Of a stretch of DNA of 64,000 bases, positions 44,547-52,032 are shown piece after piece. The notes below the pieces were generated by a model. That model was not told where the DNA came from. It made no database searches and saw only the letters and a list, made by a program, of their open reading frames with translations. Within the stretch, counting starts at the first letter, position 1. Each line of letters begins with the position of its first letter. The stretch lies in the NCBI GenBank assembly GCA_020444475.1, contig JAHLKV010000001.1:310001-374000 (forward strand), in the 5' to 3' direction. Both the position numbers and the translations under genes were made by a program. This DNA comes from a bacterium (GTDB taxonomy: Bacteria; Zixibacteria; MSB-5A5; GN15; FEB-12).

Positions 44547-45494
44547 CTAGAACGGGCCAACCTGTATGACTTCCTCTTCCAGATCGATCTGGAATTTCTC
44601 TTTAACCTTCTGTTTCATCTTATCGGCCAGGGCGCGAATATCCTTCGAAGTCGCTCCACCGGTATTGACGATGATATTGGCGTGCTTTTCAAAGACTTTC
44701 GCCTTGCCGACCTGAAGTTGTTTGGCGCCGGCTTCCTCGAGCAGTTTGCCCGCAGCCAGTTTTCCGAAGGGCTGCGAGGGGTCAGGAATGTTCTTGAAGA
44801 AACATCCCGCGGACATGCCCGTATTCGGGTGCTTTCCGTCCCGCAGCTGCAGTATTTCCTCTACCCGGGACTTTATAACAGCCCGCTCGCCCGGCTGCAA
44901 CTGAAATGTCGCCTTCGTCACAACTTCGTGCGTCTTCTTAAGGTACGAATCCCGATAGGCGAACTGGCAGTACTCCGGACCCACCGTCCGGACCGCACCG
45001 TCGCCGCTCACCAGCGTGATCTCCCTGACGACCGAGCCGATCTCTCCCCCGAACGCGCCGGCGTTGCCATAGAGGGCGCCGCCAACCGAACCCCAGATTC
45101 CGGCGGCGAATTCCATGCCGGTCAGGGCGCTGTCGGTAGCAAAGTTCACCAGGGCCATGAGCTCTTCCCCGGCGCCGCTTTCTATAGTGAGCTGGTCGAG
45201 CAAGCGCAGTCCCCGGACATCCATCTTGATGATGAGACCATCAAACCCGTCATCGGAGACCAGCAGGTTCGAGCCGCCGCCGATCAGGAAGTATGAAAGT
45301 CCCAATCGCCTGGCCGAAGCTACGACCCGCGCGATTTCTTCTGCGGAGCCGGCCGCCAGAAAGTACTTCGCCGCGCCTCCCGTCTTGTAGCTCGTGAGGG
45401 GAGCCAGCGGGAAGTTGCACTTCAGCGTCGGACCAAACGCGGCGGTAAGTTCCGAAGGCGGAAGGATCGGGCTAACTGCGGAATTATCAACCAT
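44547..45494 (-). CDS. murB: UDP-N-acetylenolpyruvoylglucosamine reductase
   Basis: FAD/NADPH reductase that makes UDP-MurNAc for peptidoglycan. About 315 residues. Type-II-like MurB motifs: NFPLAPLTSYKTGGAAKYF, the FAD-binding GGGSNLLVSDDGF, AGIWGSVGGALYGNAGAFG, YRDSYLK and SAGCFFKNIPDP, in which a Cys replaces the usual Ser proton donor, as known in some IIb enzymes. I place the start at the ATG at 45494; a GTG at 45503 is in-phase but abuts the promoter -10 box. No ribosome site visible. Confidence 0.93.
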   Translation of the reverse strand: MVDNSAVSPILPPSELTAAFGPTLKCNFPLAPLTSYKTGGAAKYFLAAGSAEEIARVVASARRLGLSYFLIGGGSNLLVSDDGFDGLIIKMDVRGLRLLDQLTIESGAGEELMALVNFATDSALTGMEFAAGIWGSVGGALYGNAGAFGGEIGSVVREITLVSGDGAVRTVGPEYCQFAYRDSYLKKTHEVVTKATFQLQPGERAVIKSRVEEILQLRDGKHPNTGMSAGCFFKNIPDPSQPFGKLAAGKLLEEAGAKQLQVGKAKVFEKHANIIVNTGGATSKDIRALADKMKQKVKEKFQIDLEEEVIQVGPF

Positions 45495-45503
45495 TTCGGA
45501 CAC

Positions 45504-45532
45504 AATATAGGCTATCGAATGTCAAAATTCAA
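45504..45532 (-). promoter_or_regulatory. murB promoter, near-leaderless
   Basis: TTGAAT (45527-45532), 17 bases, TATATT (45504-45509); the transcript would start near 45497, 2-3 bases before the ATG at 45494. Confidence 0.5.
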
Positions 45533-45639
45533 CTTCAATCGCGGTTGGTATGCAATGGGGGGACACCCTCACCCGTCCGTACCCTTATACATTCACGACA
45601 GTGTCTGAGTCGCCCCGGTGGACAAAAAACATCGGCTCA

Positions 45640-46014
45640 CTAGTCCGTCTTGTTCGGCTCCGAATCGTCGGTTCGGTCTGGCGATGAGTTCTCGGTCGAT
45701 TCCTTCGGGGTATCTTCGGAGGTCGTTTCGGTGTCGCCCTTTTTGGACTCATCGACAAAGTTCATTCTAAGCTCGTAGAGAACATGCTCCAGCAGCTTCG
45801 CCTCGTCGTCGGACAGATTCCCCGCGGTCTTTCTTTTTAGCATATCGACCATGTCGATGGTGGTGCGAGCCGCTGCCAGGTTTCGCTCCACTTTCCCGGT
45901 AAACGGCGACGCTACCTTGCCCATTTGCTGCATGGCGCCGGCATGTAGAGACAAAATAAGTTGGTACAACTGGGGATCAAGCTGGGGTGCGTTATCGGTC
46001 ATCGTATTCTTCAT
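45640..46014 (-). CDS. DUF1844 family protein
   Basis: 124-residue acidic protein of unknown role. Residues 10-90 match the helical DUF1844 pattern (LYQLILSLHAGAMQQMGKV, NLAAARTTIDMVDMLKRKTAGNLSDDEAKLLEHVLYELRMNFV), followed by a disordered Glu/Thr/Ser/Asp tail. The ATG at 46014 overlaps the recG stop (ATGA) and would be translated by re-initiation; an ATG four codons later is also plausible. Confidence 0.8.
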   Translation of the reverse strand: MKNTMTDNAPQLDPQLYQLILSLHAGAMQQMGKVASPFTGKVERNLAAARTTIDMVDMLKRKTAGNLSDDEAKLLEHVLYELRMNFVDESKKGDTETTSEDTPKESTENSSPDRTDDSEPNKTD

Positions 46015-48098
46015 CCTCCTCCGAGGTTAACCTCACGGCGGCCGGCCGCCCGTTCAAGGAACGAATACAATTCGCGATGAGCAGTGTCAAGATCATTGTG
46101 CTGCTCGAACAGGCGGGTGACGAGGGCCCGCGCGCTTTCGAGCAGATCACGATCCTTCGAGAGGTCGGCGATGCGAAGCTCCGGCATCCCCGACTGCCGG
46201 GTTCCGAACAGTTCCCCGGGTCCGCGGAGTTCGAGATCGGCCTCCGCGACCTCGAAACCATCGACATGAGCCGCGAAATACTCTAATCGCCGGCGGGCCA
46301 TTTCACCGAGATGGTCATCGGCCAGCGCGACGACGGTCGCCGGTTGGGCGCCTCGCCCAACGCGGCCGCGAAGCTGATGCAGCTGCGCCAGACCGAACCG
46401 CTCGGCCTGTTCAATTACAAGCAGGGTGGCGTTCGGGTTGTCCAGTCCGACTTCGATCACCGTCGTCGCCATGAGTATCTTAACTGTGCCCTCGCGAAAA
46501 GCGGCCAGCACGCTGTCACGCTCCTTCGCCTTCAGGCGACCGTGCACGAGACCGACCTCTACCCCGGCGAAGACGGTCCCACGAAGCTCTTCCCAGGCGT
46601 CTTCGACATTGCGCAACTCCATCTGGTCAGACTTCTCTATCAGCGGATAGACAACGTATGCCTGCCCGCCCTTCTCCACCTCGTCGCGCAGCCACTGCAT
46701 AACTTTGAGACGGGTGCTGTCGGTGCGCCAGACCGTCCGGACCGGCTTGCGGCCGGGAGGCAATCCGCGGATGGTGGAAATATCAAGATCGCCGTAAAGG
46801 GTGAGCGCCAGCGTACGTGGTATTGGCGTGGCGGTCATGACCAACAGGTCGGGGTTCTCCCCCTTGGCGTAGAGCAGCCCCCGCTGACGGACACCGAAAC
46901 GATGCTGCTCATCGATCACAACCAACCCAAGCCGCTCGAATGAGACGTAGTCATAGACGAGAGCGTGAGTACCGAAAAGGATGTCGGTCTTGCCTTCGGC
47001 GGCCCGCTGGGCGCGTTTTTTTCGTTCGGCGGCGGAGAGACCCGAGGTGATCAGGTCGGCTGTGATCCCAATCGCCGCCAATGGTTCCGCCCAGTTGCGG
47101 AAGTGCTGCTCGGCGAGGATTTCTGTCGGCGCCATGAAGGCGGTCTGGAATTTGTTCTCGGCGGCGAACACCGCCGCGGCCACCGCCACCACTGTCTTAC
47201 CGCAACCGACGTCCCCCTGCAGAAGTCGGGACATCGGCTGCTCTCGCTGAAGGTCGTCGAATATCTCGCGTACGGCCGTTTTCTGACCGTCAGTGAGCGT
47301 AAAGGGTAACGCCTCGCGGAAGGCCGCCATTGTCTCCGCCGGCATGGCGTAGCGATGCGGCTTGGTGACGGTCGACTTGAGCCCCTTGTTGCGATAGACG
47401 AAAAAGGAAAGGCCAAGTAACTCGTCGAAGGCCAGTCTTCTTCGTGCTGACTCGATCGACTCTCGCTCCGGAGGATAATGCGTCGTTGCGACGGCGTCGT
47501 GCAGCGGGATCAGATATTCTTCCCGTCGTACTCTCTCGGGGAGGGCATCGGGAAGGCGTTCTTTCAGGTTCTCGAAAATGATTGTGGTGAGCGTTCGAAT
47601 GCCCTTGCTGGACAGCCCAACCTTCGAAAGTTCGGCCGTCTGCGGATAGACCGGAATGATCCGTCCGGCGTGGACCATCTCATCGGATTCGGTGTCAAGG
47701 CGCTCAAGATCGGGGTGGATGATCTGCAAACCCTGAAAGAAGGTAACCCGGCCGGTGGCCGCAAATACCTGTCCTTTCTTGAAAAGCCTCTGCCAGTAGC
47801 GGACACCCTGAAAGAAGGTGAGGCTCACTGCGGCGGTGTCATCCTGGAGGATGACTTCATAACGGGTTTTGCGGCCGCGCAAAATACCGTGCGCCTTGAC
47901 CTCGCCGACAATCGTCGCCGTCTGGTTAACCTGCAGGCGATTGATGGGCGTGATGTTGGAGCGGTCAAGATAGCGCCGCGGGAAGTAGAATAGCAGATCG
48001 CGCACGGTCTCCATCCCCTGCTGGTGCAGAACGGCGGCTTTGCGGGGCCCGACGCCTTTAAGATATTGCAGCGGCGATGACAGTTTGATCTCAGGCAT
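46011..48098 (-). CDS. recG: ATP-dependent DNA helicase RecG
   Basis: Branch-migration helicase that regresses stalled forks. 695 residues: N-terminal wedge OB-fold (ATIVGEVKAHGILRGRKTRYEVILQDD), then superfamily-2 motifs QGDVGCGKTVVAV (I), APTEILAEQH (Ia), VIDEQHRFGVRQR (II), TATPIPRTLA (III), and QLRGRVGRG (VI), with the RecG tail. First gene of the recG-DUF1844 pair, divergent from tRNA-Sec. Confidence 0.96.
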   Translation of the reverse strand: MPEIKLSSPLQYLKGVGPRKAAVLHQQGMETVRDLLFYFPRRYLDRSNITPINRLQVNQTATIVGEVKAHGILRGRKTRYEVILQDDTAAVSLTFFQGVRYWQRLFKKGQVFAATGRVTFFQGLQIIHPDLERLDTESDEMVHAGRIIPVYPQTAELSKVGLSSKGIRTLTTIIFENLKERLPDALPERVRREEYLIPLHDAVATTHYPPERESIESARRRLAFDELLGLSFFVYRNKGLKSTVTKPHRYAMPAETMAAFREALPFTLTDGQKTAVREIFDDLQREQPMSRLLQGDVGCGKTVVAVAAAVFAAENKFQTAFMAPTEILAEQHFRNWAEPLAAIGITADLITSGLSAAERKKRAQRAAEGKTDILFGTHALVYDYVSFERLGLVVIDEQHRFGVRQRGLLYAKGENPDLLVMTATPIPRTLALTLYGDLDISTIRGLPPGRKPVRTVWRTDSTRLKVMQWLRDEVEKGGQAYVVYPLIEKSDQMELRNVEDAWEELRGTVFAGVEVGLVHGRLKAKERDSVLAAFREGTVKILMATTVIEVGLDNPNATLLVIEQAERFGLAQLHQLRGRVGRGAQPATVVALADDHLGEMARRRLEYFAAHVDGFEVAEADLELRGPGELFGTRQSGMPELRIADLSKDRDLLESARALVTRLFEQHNDLDTAHRELYSFLERAAGRREVNLGGG

Positions 48099-48162
48099 GA
48101 AGGCAAGGAATGTGGCTTGTCGGGTTGCGTCAATTACTAATCCGGCAGCGCCTCTCCTGCTC

Positions 48163-48191
48163 TTTACAATTTCGTGTCAATCGAGTATCAT
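48163..48191 (+). promoter_or_regulatory. Promoter of tRNA-Sec
   Basis: TTTACA (48163-48168), 17 bases, TATCAT (48186-48191). Start of transcription would fall near 48197-48198, at or just before the mature 5' end. Confidence 0.6.
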
Positions 48192-48197
48192 GGGCCC

Positions 48198-48294
48198 GGA
48201 AGAGGATGTCGTCTGGTGGCGGCCCCGGCCTTCAAAGCCGTGAGGGGGGCGGAAGTCCCGTCCTCGGTGGGTTCGATTCCCACCCCTTCCGCCA
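48198..48294 (+). tRNA. selC: tRNA-Sec (anticodon UCA) with encoded CCA
   Basis: 97-nt selenocysteine tRNA. The anticodon TCA is at 48232-48234 in a CTTCAAA loop. The 6-bp D-stem (GTCGTC 48208-48213 / GGCGGC 48218-48223) with a 4-base TGGT loop is diagnostic of bacterial tRNA-Sec. A long variable arm follows (GAGG 48242-48245 to CCTC 48262-48265 at its base), then T-stem GTGGG/CCCAC around TTCGATT, discriminator G and CCA. The acceptor has an A-C mismatch or bulged A at 48203, and only 12 nt remain on the 3' side, so acceptor plus T-stem gives 12 bp (7+5 or 8+4) rather than the usual bacterial 8+5. Confidence 0.95.
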
Positions 48295-48377
48295 ATAATG
48301 GACAGCACTATCTCCTTCGTCACACGCAAAATGCCTTGACAAAAACGTCGATTGCGGTTGATTAAATATAGACGCAC

Positions 48378-48457
48378 AATGCTGCGGACGCTCTTTCACA
48401 AATCACTTCGCACGACAGCCACGAGATGCATGATAGTCCGCAGGAATGCTGCGGACG
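48378..48457 (+). repeat. Direct repeat able to form alternative hairpins
   Basis: AATGCTGCGGACG at 48378-48390 and 48445-48457. CTGCGGAC in either copy is complementary to GTCCGCAG at 48436-48443, so the upstream and downstream copies compete for the same partner. Confidence 0.6.
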
Positions 48458-48687
48458 GACTCCCTGTTTGCACGACGGGGTTTCGCCCGATGAGGGGGCG
48501 ACGCCGGTCCGGTATGGACTCGTGCCGGACCGGCGACAACAAGATTGTTGCAGGCGTCTCCTGTGTATAGACGCCGCGCCTCTCAGTTGAACCGGAGGCG
48601 CAGAGCGCGGCCGCATACGGCTCAGAGAGGAGGAATATCCGAGCCTTTGAGGGCGGTCGCATTATCCTCCCACCCACCCATTGCAAA

Positions 48688-48715
48688 GGCCCGACGGGTT
48701 TCAACCCGCCGGGCC
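48688..48715 (-). terminator. Hairpin after the MinD-like gene
   Basis: 13-bp stem with one A-C mismatch (GGCCCG-A-CGGGTT / AACCCG-C-CGGGCC) and a 2-base TC loop (as drawn), 27 bases past the stop; on the minus strand CTTTGC follows. Confidence 0.65.
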
Positions 48716-48742
48716 TCAGTATGTGCACCGAATAGGATCCTA

Positions 48743-49981
48743 TTATTCGGCGTATTTGGTCTCTTCGACCGACCGCATGAAGATATCGACAAACCGTTTC
48801 AGGCGGTGGGTGAAGGTGAATTCGTTGGGATCGCGGAACTGAATCAGGTTCTTCACCAGGAAGTTGAAGCACTGTCCGGTACGCGACGCACCGTACTTGC
48901 TGCTGTATAGGAAATGGTCGAGTTCGGCCTCGCGGACGCGATCCGGATCCTTGGTGACGACACCGAGGAAATGCAGGTTGAGCGAGAACTCCTTGTCACC
49001 GCGAATATTCGCTTTGGCGACCGTGTTCATCTTCTCGAACAGCTCCTTGGCGGTGTCGAAATCCGGCACCTGGTTCAGCACGATAAACGGCCGAAGGGTG
49101 GTCTGCATCTTGTAGTGCGGATCACGCTCCTTGAGTCCCCGCTCCAGCTGCTGGAAGCGATAGAACATCGCTTTGAGACAGGAATAGCCGGCGACGATAT
49201 CCTGCGGGGTGGTGACCACTACCTGGAAGTCCTGGGCCAGCGCGAAATCGATCGTCGTCTGCTGAATACCGGCGCTCAGATCGTACAGCACGTAGTCGTA
49301 GTCGCTGCCAATCTCCTTGAGGGCGCGGATGAAGCGCTTGCGCTGGGCGGCATTCAGGTTGGCAAGGCGGAAGTTGCCGGACTCACCGCCGATCAGATCG
49401 AATCCGAGCGGGGTGTTGTAGACCAGCTGGTTGAGGGTGCGCTTGCCGTTAAGCAGGTCCATAATCGTGGTGTCACAATAGTAGCCGAGCTTGTTGGTGA
49501 CATCGGAGTTGCCGAGATCGAGGTCGATCAGCAGCGCCTGCTTGCTGTTACGGGCCAGATAAAAAGACATGTTGGTTGAGATGTGGGTCTTGCCCACGCC
49601 GCCCTTGTTCGACAGAAACGCGATCGAACGAACTTCGTGACTGCGTTTCAATTCGAGACGGACGGTCCGGCCGATCAGCGAGCTCATCTCATGCGAGCGT
49701 GACGATGGAATGCCGCGACTGCGTTCAACGGGCCTGGCTGTCGGCTCGGCGATCCGCTTCCCTTTTTCATCGAGCACGGGTCGATTCATGTCGGGTGCGG
49801 CAGTGACGTTTTCATCGTCATACATAACGCCATCCTTGGTTAGCCGGTGGGGCCGATTCGATTTGGAACTCTCCGAGTCTGCGGACTCGGTGCTCAGCCG
49901 AGATCCGAGGGCTGTCATTTCTGCCCGTTCGGATTCCGACAAGTCGGTCTTTTCGGGTCTGGTGGTAGTCTGCTCCGTCAT
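48743..49981 (-). CDS. MinD/FlhG-like ParA-family ATPase with disordered N-terminal extension
   Basis: 412 residues. The first ~110 are polar, Ser/Thr/Glu/Arg-rich and probably disordered. The core has a deviant Walker A (LSNKGGVGKTHISTN, near 124-138), LIDLDLGNSDVT and DYDYVLYDLSAG, matching MinD/FlhG positioning ATPases. A C-terminal tail of basic, aromatic helices (FTHRLKRFVDIFMRSVEETKYAE) could be membrane- or partner-binding. It may place a polar structure such as flagella, pili or a secretion machine; no flagellar gene is in the window to decide. Its start has GGGGAGG 4-5 bases upstream. Confidence 0.8.
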   Translation of the reverse strand: MTEQTTTRPEKTDLSESERAEMTALGSRLSTESADSESSKSNRPHRLTKDGVMYDDENVTAAPDMNRPVLDEKGKRIAEPTARPVERSRGIPSSRSHEMSSLIGRTVRLELKRSHEVRSIAFLSNKGGVGKTHISTNMSFYLARNSKQALLIDLDLGNSDVTNKLGYYCDTTIMDLLNGKRTLNQLVYNTPLGFDLIGGESGNFRLANLNAAQRKRFIRALKEIGSDYDYVLYDLSAGIQQTTIDFALAQDFQVVVTTPQDIVAGYSCLKAMFYRFQQLERGLKERDPHYKMQTTLRPFIVLNQVPDFDTAKELFEKMNTVAKANIRGDKEFSLNLHFLGVVTKDPDRVREAELDHFLYSSKYGASRTGQCFNFLVKNLIQFRDPNEFTFTHRLKRFVDIFMRSVEETKYAE

Positions 49982-50055
49982 CAGACCTCCCCTTCCTTGG
50001 TTAGATAGAACTCACTCCTACTCAGGAGTATCGGCAGGGAGGGACAAAAGTTTAC

Positions 50056-50079
50056 GGGGTGGCACGCATTCTGCACCCC
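50056..50079 (-). terminator. Weak hairpin after bshB1
   Basis: GGGGTG/CACCCC inverted repeat (6 bp) with a 12-base loop, 48 bases past the bshB1 stop; possible end of the tetR-to-bshB1 run. No U-tract. Confidence 0.3.
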
Positions 50080-50126
50080 GACGGACAGAAAGTGAGTGAA
50101 GCAGTCGGGCGAGTGAGTGAGTGGCG

Positions 50127-50906
50127 CTAAATCGACTTGACCGGCATACTGAGCGGATCGTCGATCAGAATCTGCTCCTTGACCGTGTAGGCCTCCGCAT
50201 ACCGCACGCCGACCATCTGGCCAAGCGCCCGGGAACGGGTAAGCATCAGATCGTAGATGATCACACCGGGGTGGAAAATGTCGGTTCGCTCGCGCTGTGA
50301 GCGGGCGTGAAGCTCGTCCGCACCCATCTTCAGCAGATCATCGATTGACAGCGTCGAACCGAACTGAGACGTATATGCCGCAACAGCTTCCAGCTTCTGT
50401 CGCATCTCATCGGAGATATCAACAAGGAAGCTGTAGTCGGTATTCCGGAAATAGGAGACGTAAAAAATCTTCTTAGGCCGATGCGGATCGCCCGCAAGCG
50501 GAGCCTTTTTCAATCCTGCCAAAAAGCAGGCGTCGTAACCGAGCCGGCTGCACGCCAGATGGTCCGGGTGACGTTGCACCCAGTGCGGAAGGATGACCAG
50601 TTCGGGGCGCGTGTCGCGGATGGCCTGCGCGATCAGGTACTTATTCTCCTGAGTGAATTCAACCGCCGAATCCGGCATCTCCAGATTGTGTCGGTAGGCC
50701 AGCCCCATAATCTCCGCCGCTTTTGCCAGCTCCCGCTGCCGGTCGTGCTCATCCCCTTTGGTCCCCATCTCCCCTCTGGTCAGATCGAGCGCCCCGGTCT
50801 TTTTCCCCAATCGGGCATATTTAATGAGAAGGCCTCCGCAGGTGATTTCGATATCGTCGGGATGGGCAGCGATCGCCAGTATGTCGAGCTTCGGCGTATC
50901 AGACAT
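50127..50906 (-). CDS. bshB1: Bacillithiol biosynthesis deacetylase BshB1
   Basis: Zinc hydrolase that deacetylates GlcNAc-malate to GlcN-malate in bacillithiol synthesis. 259 residues of the LmbE/PIG-L fold: AHPDD at residues 14-18 and HPDH near 112-115 supply zinc ligands and the catalytic Asp; the LTRGEMGTKGDE stretch is the substrate loop. Overlaps the bshA gene by 8 bases; bshA begins its stop inside this gene's start, showing an operon. No signal peptide, so cytosolic. Confidence 0.92.
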   Translation of the reverse strand: MSDTPKLDILAIAAHPDDIEITCGGLLIKYARLGKKTGALDLTRGEMGTKGDEHDRQRELAKAAEIMGLAYRHNLEMPDSAVEFTQENKYLIAQAIRDTRPELVILPHWVQRHPDHLACSRLGYDACFLAGLKKAPLAGDPHRPKKIFYVSYFRNTDYSFLVDISDEMRQKLEAVAAYTSQFGSTLSIDDLLKMGADELHARSQRERTDIFHPGVIIYDLMLTRSRALGQMVGVRYAEAYTVKEQILIDDPLSMPVKSI

Positions 50907-52032
50907 GGGCTATCTCTCTATAATACTGCTCGTATTCGTCGACAATCTTCTTCTGACTGAAACGTTTCCGGGAAACATCGGCGGCGGCGGACTTGAATTT
51001 CAGGAGCTTCTGTCGATCGCTCAGCAGCTCGATCGCGGCCCCGGCCATGGCATTGGTGTCGCCGATCGGGAACAGGAAACCGTCGATCCCGTCGTCGATA
51101 ACTTCCACCAGGCCCGTTCCCTGGGTACCGATAACCGGCAGTCCGCAGGCGAGCGCTTCGAGCGCCGCAAGTCCGAACGATTCCTCCTGCGACGGCAGCA
51201 GGAACAGATCGGCGCATGGCAGGACCGCTTCGACCCGGCTCTGGTTGCCGAGGAAGATCACCCTTTCGGTGAGTCCGCGTTTCTTGATCATCCGGCGGGC
51301 GAGCACGGTGTCGGGCCCTTCACCAATCAGAATGAGCTTGGCCGGCATGGCCGCCGAGACCTTCTCGAAGATCTCGATAACATCCAGAGTCCGCTTGACC
51401 GGACGGAAGTTCGAGACATGAGCCAGCAGCATTTCATCTTCGGTGGCGAATTCGCACCGCGAACACTCGCCGCCGATATTCGGCAGGAAGCGGGAATCGT
51501 CGAAGAAGTTGTGGATGACCCGTATCTCCCGGGTGACACCAAACACCTCCGCCGTCTCATCGGCGAGGTGCTGCGATACGGCTGTCAGACCATCCGAGGT
51601 ATTTATCGAAAAGCGCGTGATGTCGAAGTACGAAGGGTCAGATCCGACCAGCGTGATATCCGTTCCATGCAGGGTCGTGATGATCCTGGGAAGCCGATCG
51701 CCCGAAGCCGCCAGCATCTGGTTGGCGAGATAAGCGCACGTGGCATGCGGAATGGCATAGTGCATATGGACGATATCGAGATTGTAGTTACGGGACACAT
51801 CGGCAAGTTTCGACGACAGGGCCAGCGTATACGGCGGGTACTTGAACAGGGGATACGCGGTCGTCTCAACGCCGTGAAACATCAGATTGGTCTGATACTT
51901 GTCGAGCCGGAACGGAAGCGCGTACGAAATGAAATGGACTTCGTGTCCACGCGACGCCAGTTCCTGTCCGAGTTCGGTGGCGATGATCCCCGAACCACCC
52001 ACGACCGGATAGCACGTAATGCCGATTTTCAT
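50899..52032 (-). CDS. bshA: N-acetyl-alpha-D-glucosaminyl-L-malate synthase BshA
   Basis: GT4-family glycosyltransferase that joins UDP-GlcNAc and L-malate, the first bacillithiol step. 377 residues: N-terminal ITCYPVVGGSGIIATELGQELASRGHEVHFIS, a central HMHYAIPHATCAYLANQM and the C-terminal E-x7-E-type nucleotide site (LLPSQEESFGLAALEALACGLPVIG). Flanked directly by bshC and bshB1, which supports the identity. Confidence 0.93.
   Translation of the reverse strand: MKIGITCYPVVGGSGIIATELGQELASRGHEVHFISYALPFRLDKYQTNLMFHGVETTAYPLFKYPPYTLALSSKLADVSRNYNLDIVHMHYAIPHATCAYLANQMLAASGDRLPRIITTLHGTDITLVGSDPSYFDITRFSINTSDGLTAVSQHLADETAEVFGVTREIRVIHNFFDDSRFLPNIGGECSRCEFATEDEMLLAHVSNFRPVKRTLDVIEIFEKVSAAMPAKLILIGEGPDTVLARRMIKKRGLTERVIFLGNQSRVEAVLPCADLFLLPSQEESFGLAALEALACGLPVIGTQGTGLVEVIDDGIDGFLFPIGDTNAMAGAAIELLSDRQKLLKFKSAAADVSRKRFSQKKIVDEYEQYYREIAHV

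Larger units (their letters stand above)
48295..48742. other. Structured gene-free stretch after tRNA-Sec (candidate ncRNA)
   Basis: 448 bases with no convincing coding sequence. It contains perfect hairpins in series: 48436-48456 (8 bp, GAATG loop), 48502-48535 (11 bp), 48537-48550 (5 bp), 48553-48575 (7 bp), 48576-48601 (7 bp) and the terminator-type stem at 48688-48715. The 13-base repeat AATGCTGCGGACG occurs at 48378-48390 and 48445-48457. A TTGACA element at 48336-48341 may belong to a promoter, but its -10 spacing is poor. The strand transcribed is unknown. Confidence 0.5.

Noticed and set aside
48336..48341. TTGACA as a firm promoter for the candidate RNA
   Set aside because: The nearest -10-like sequences are 19-21 bases away, outside the usual spacing.
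48352..48872. Short open frames in the hairpin-rich stretch and overlapping the MinD-like gene
   Set aside because: They overlap on both strands, lack ribosome sites and are full of Arg/Cys/Pro repeats; the stretch looks like structured RNA.
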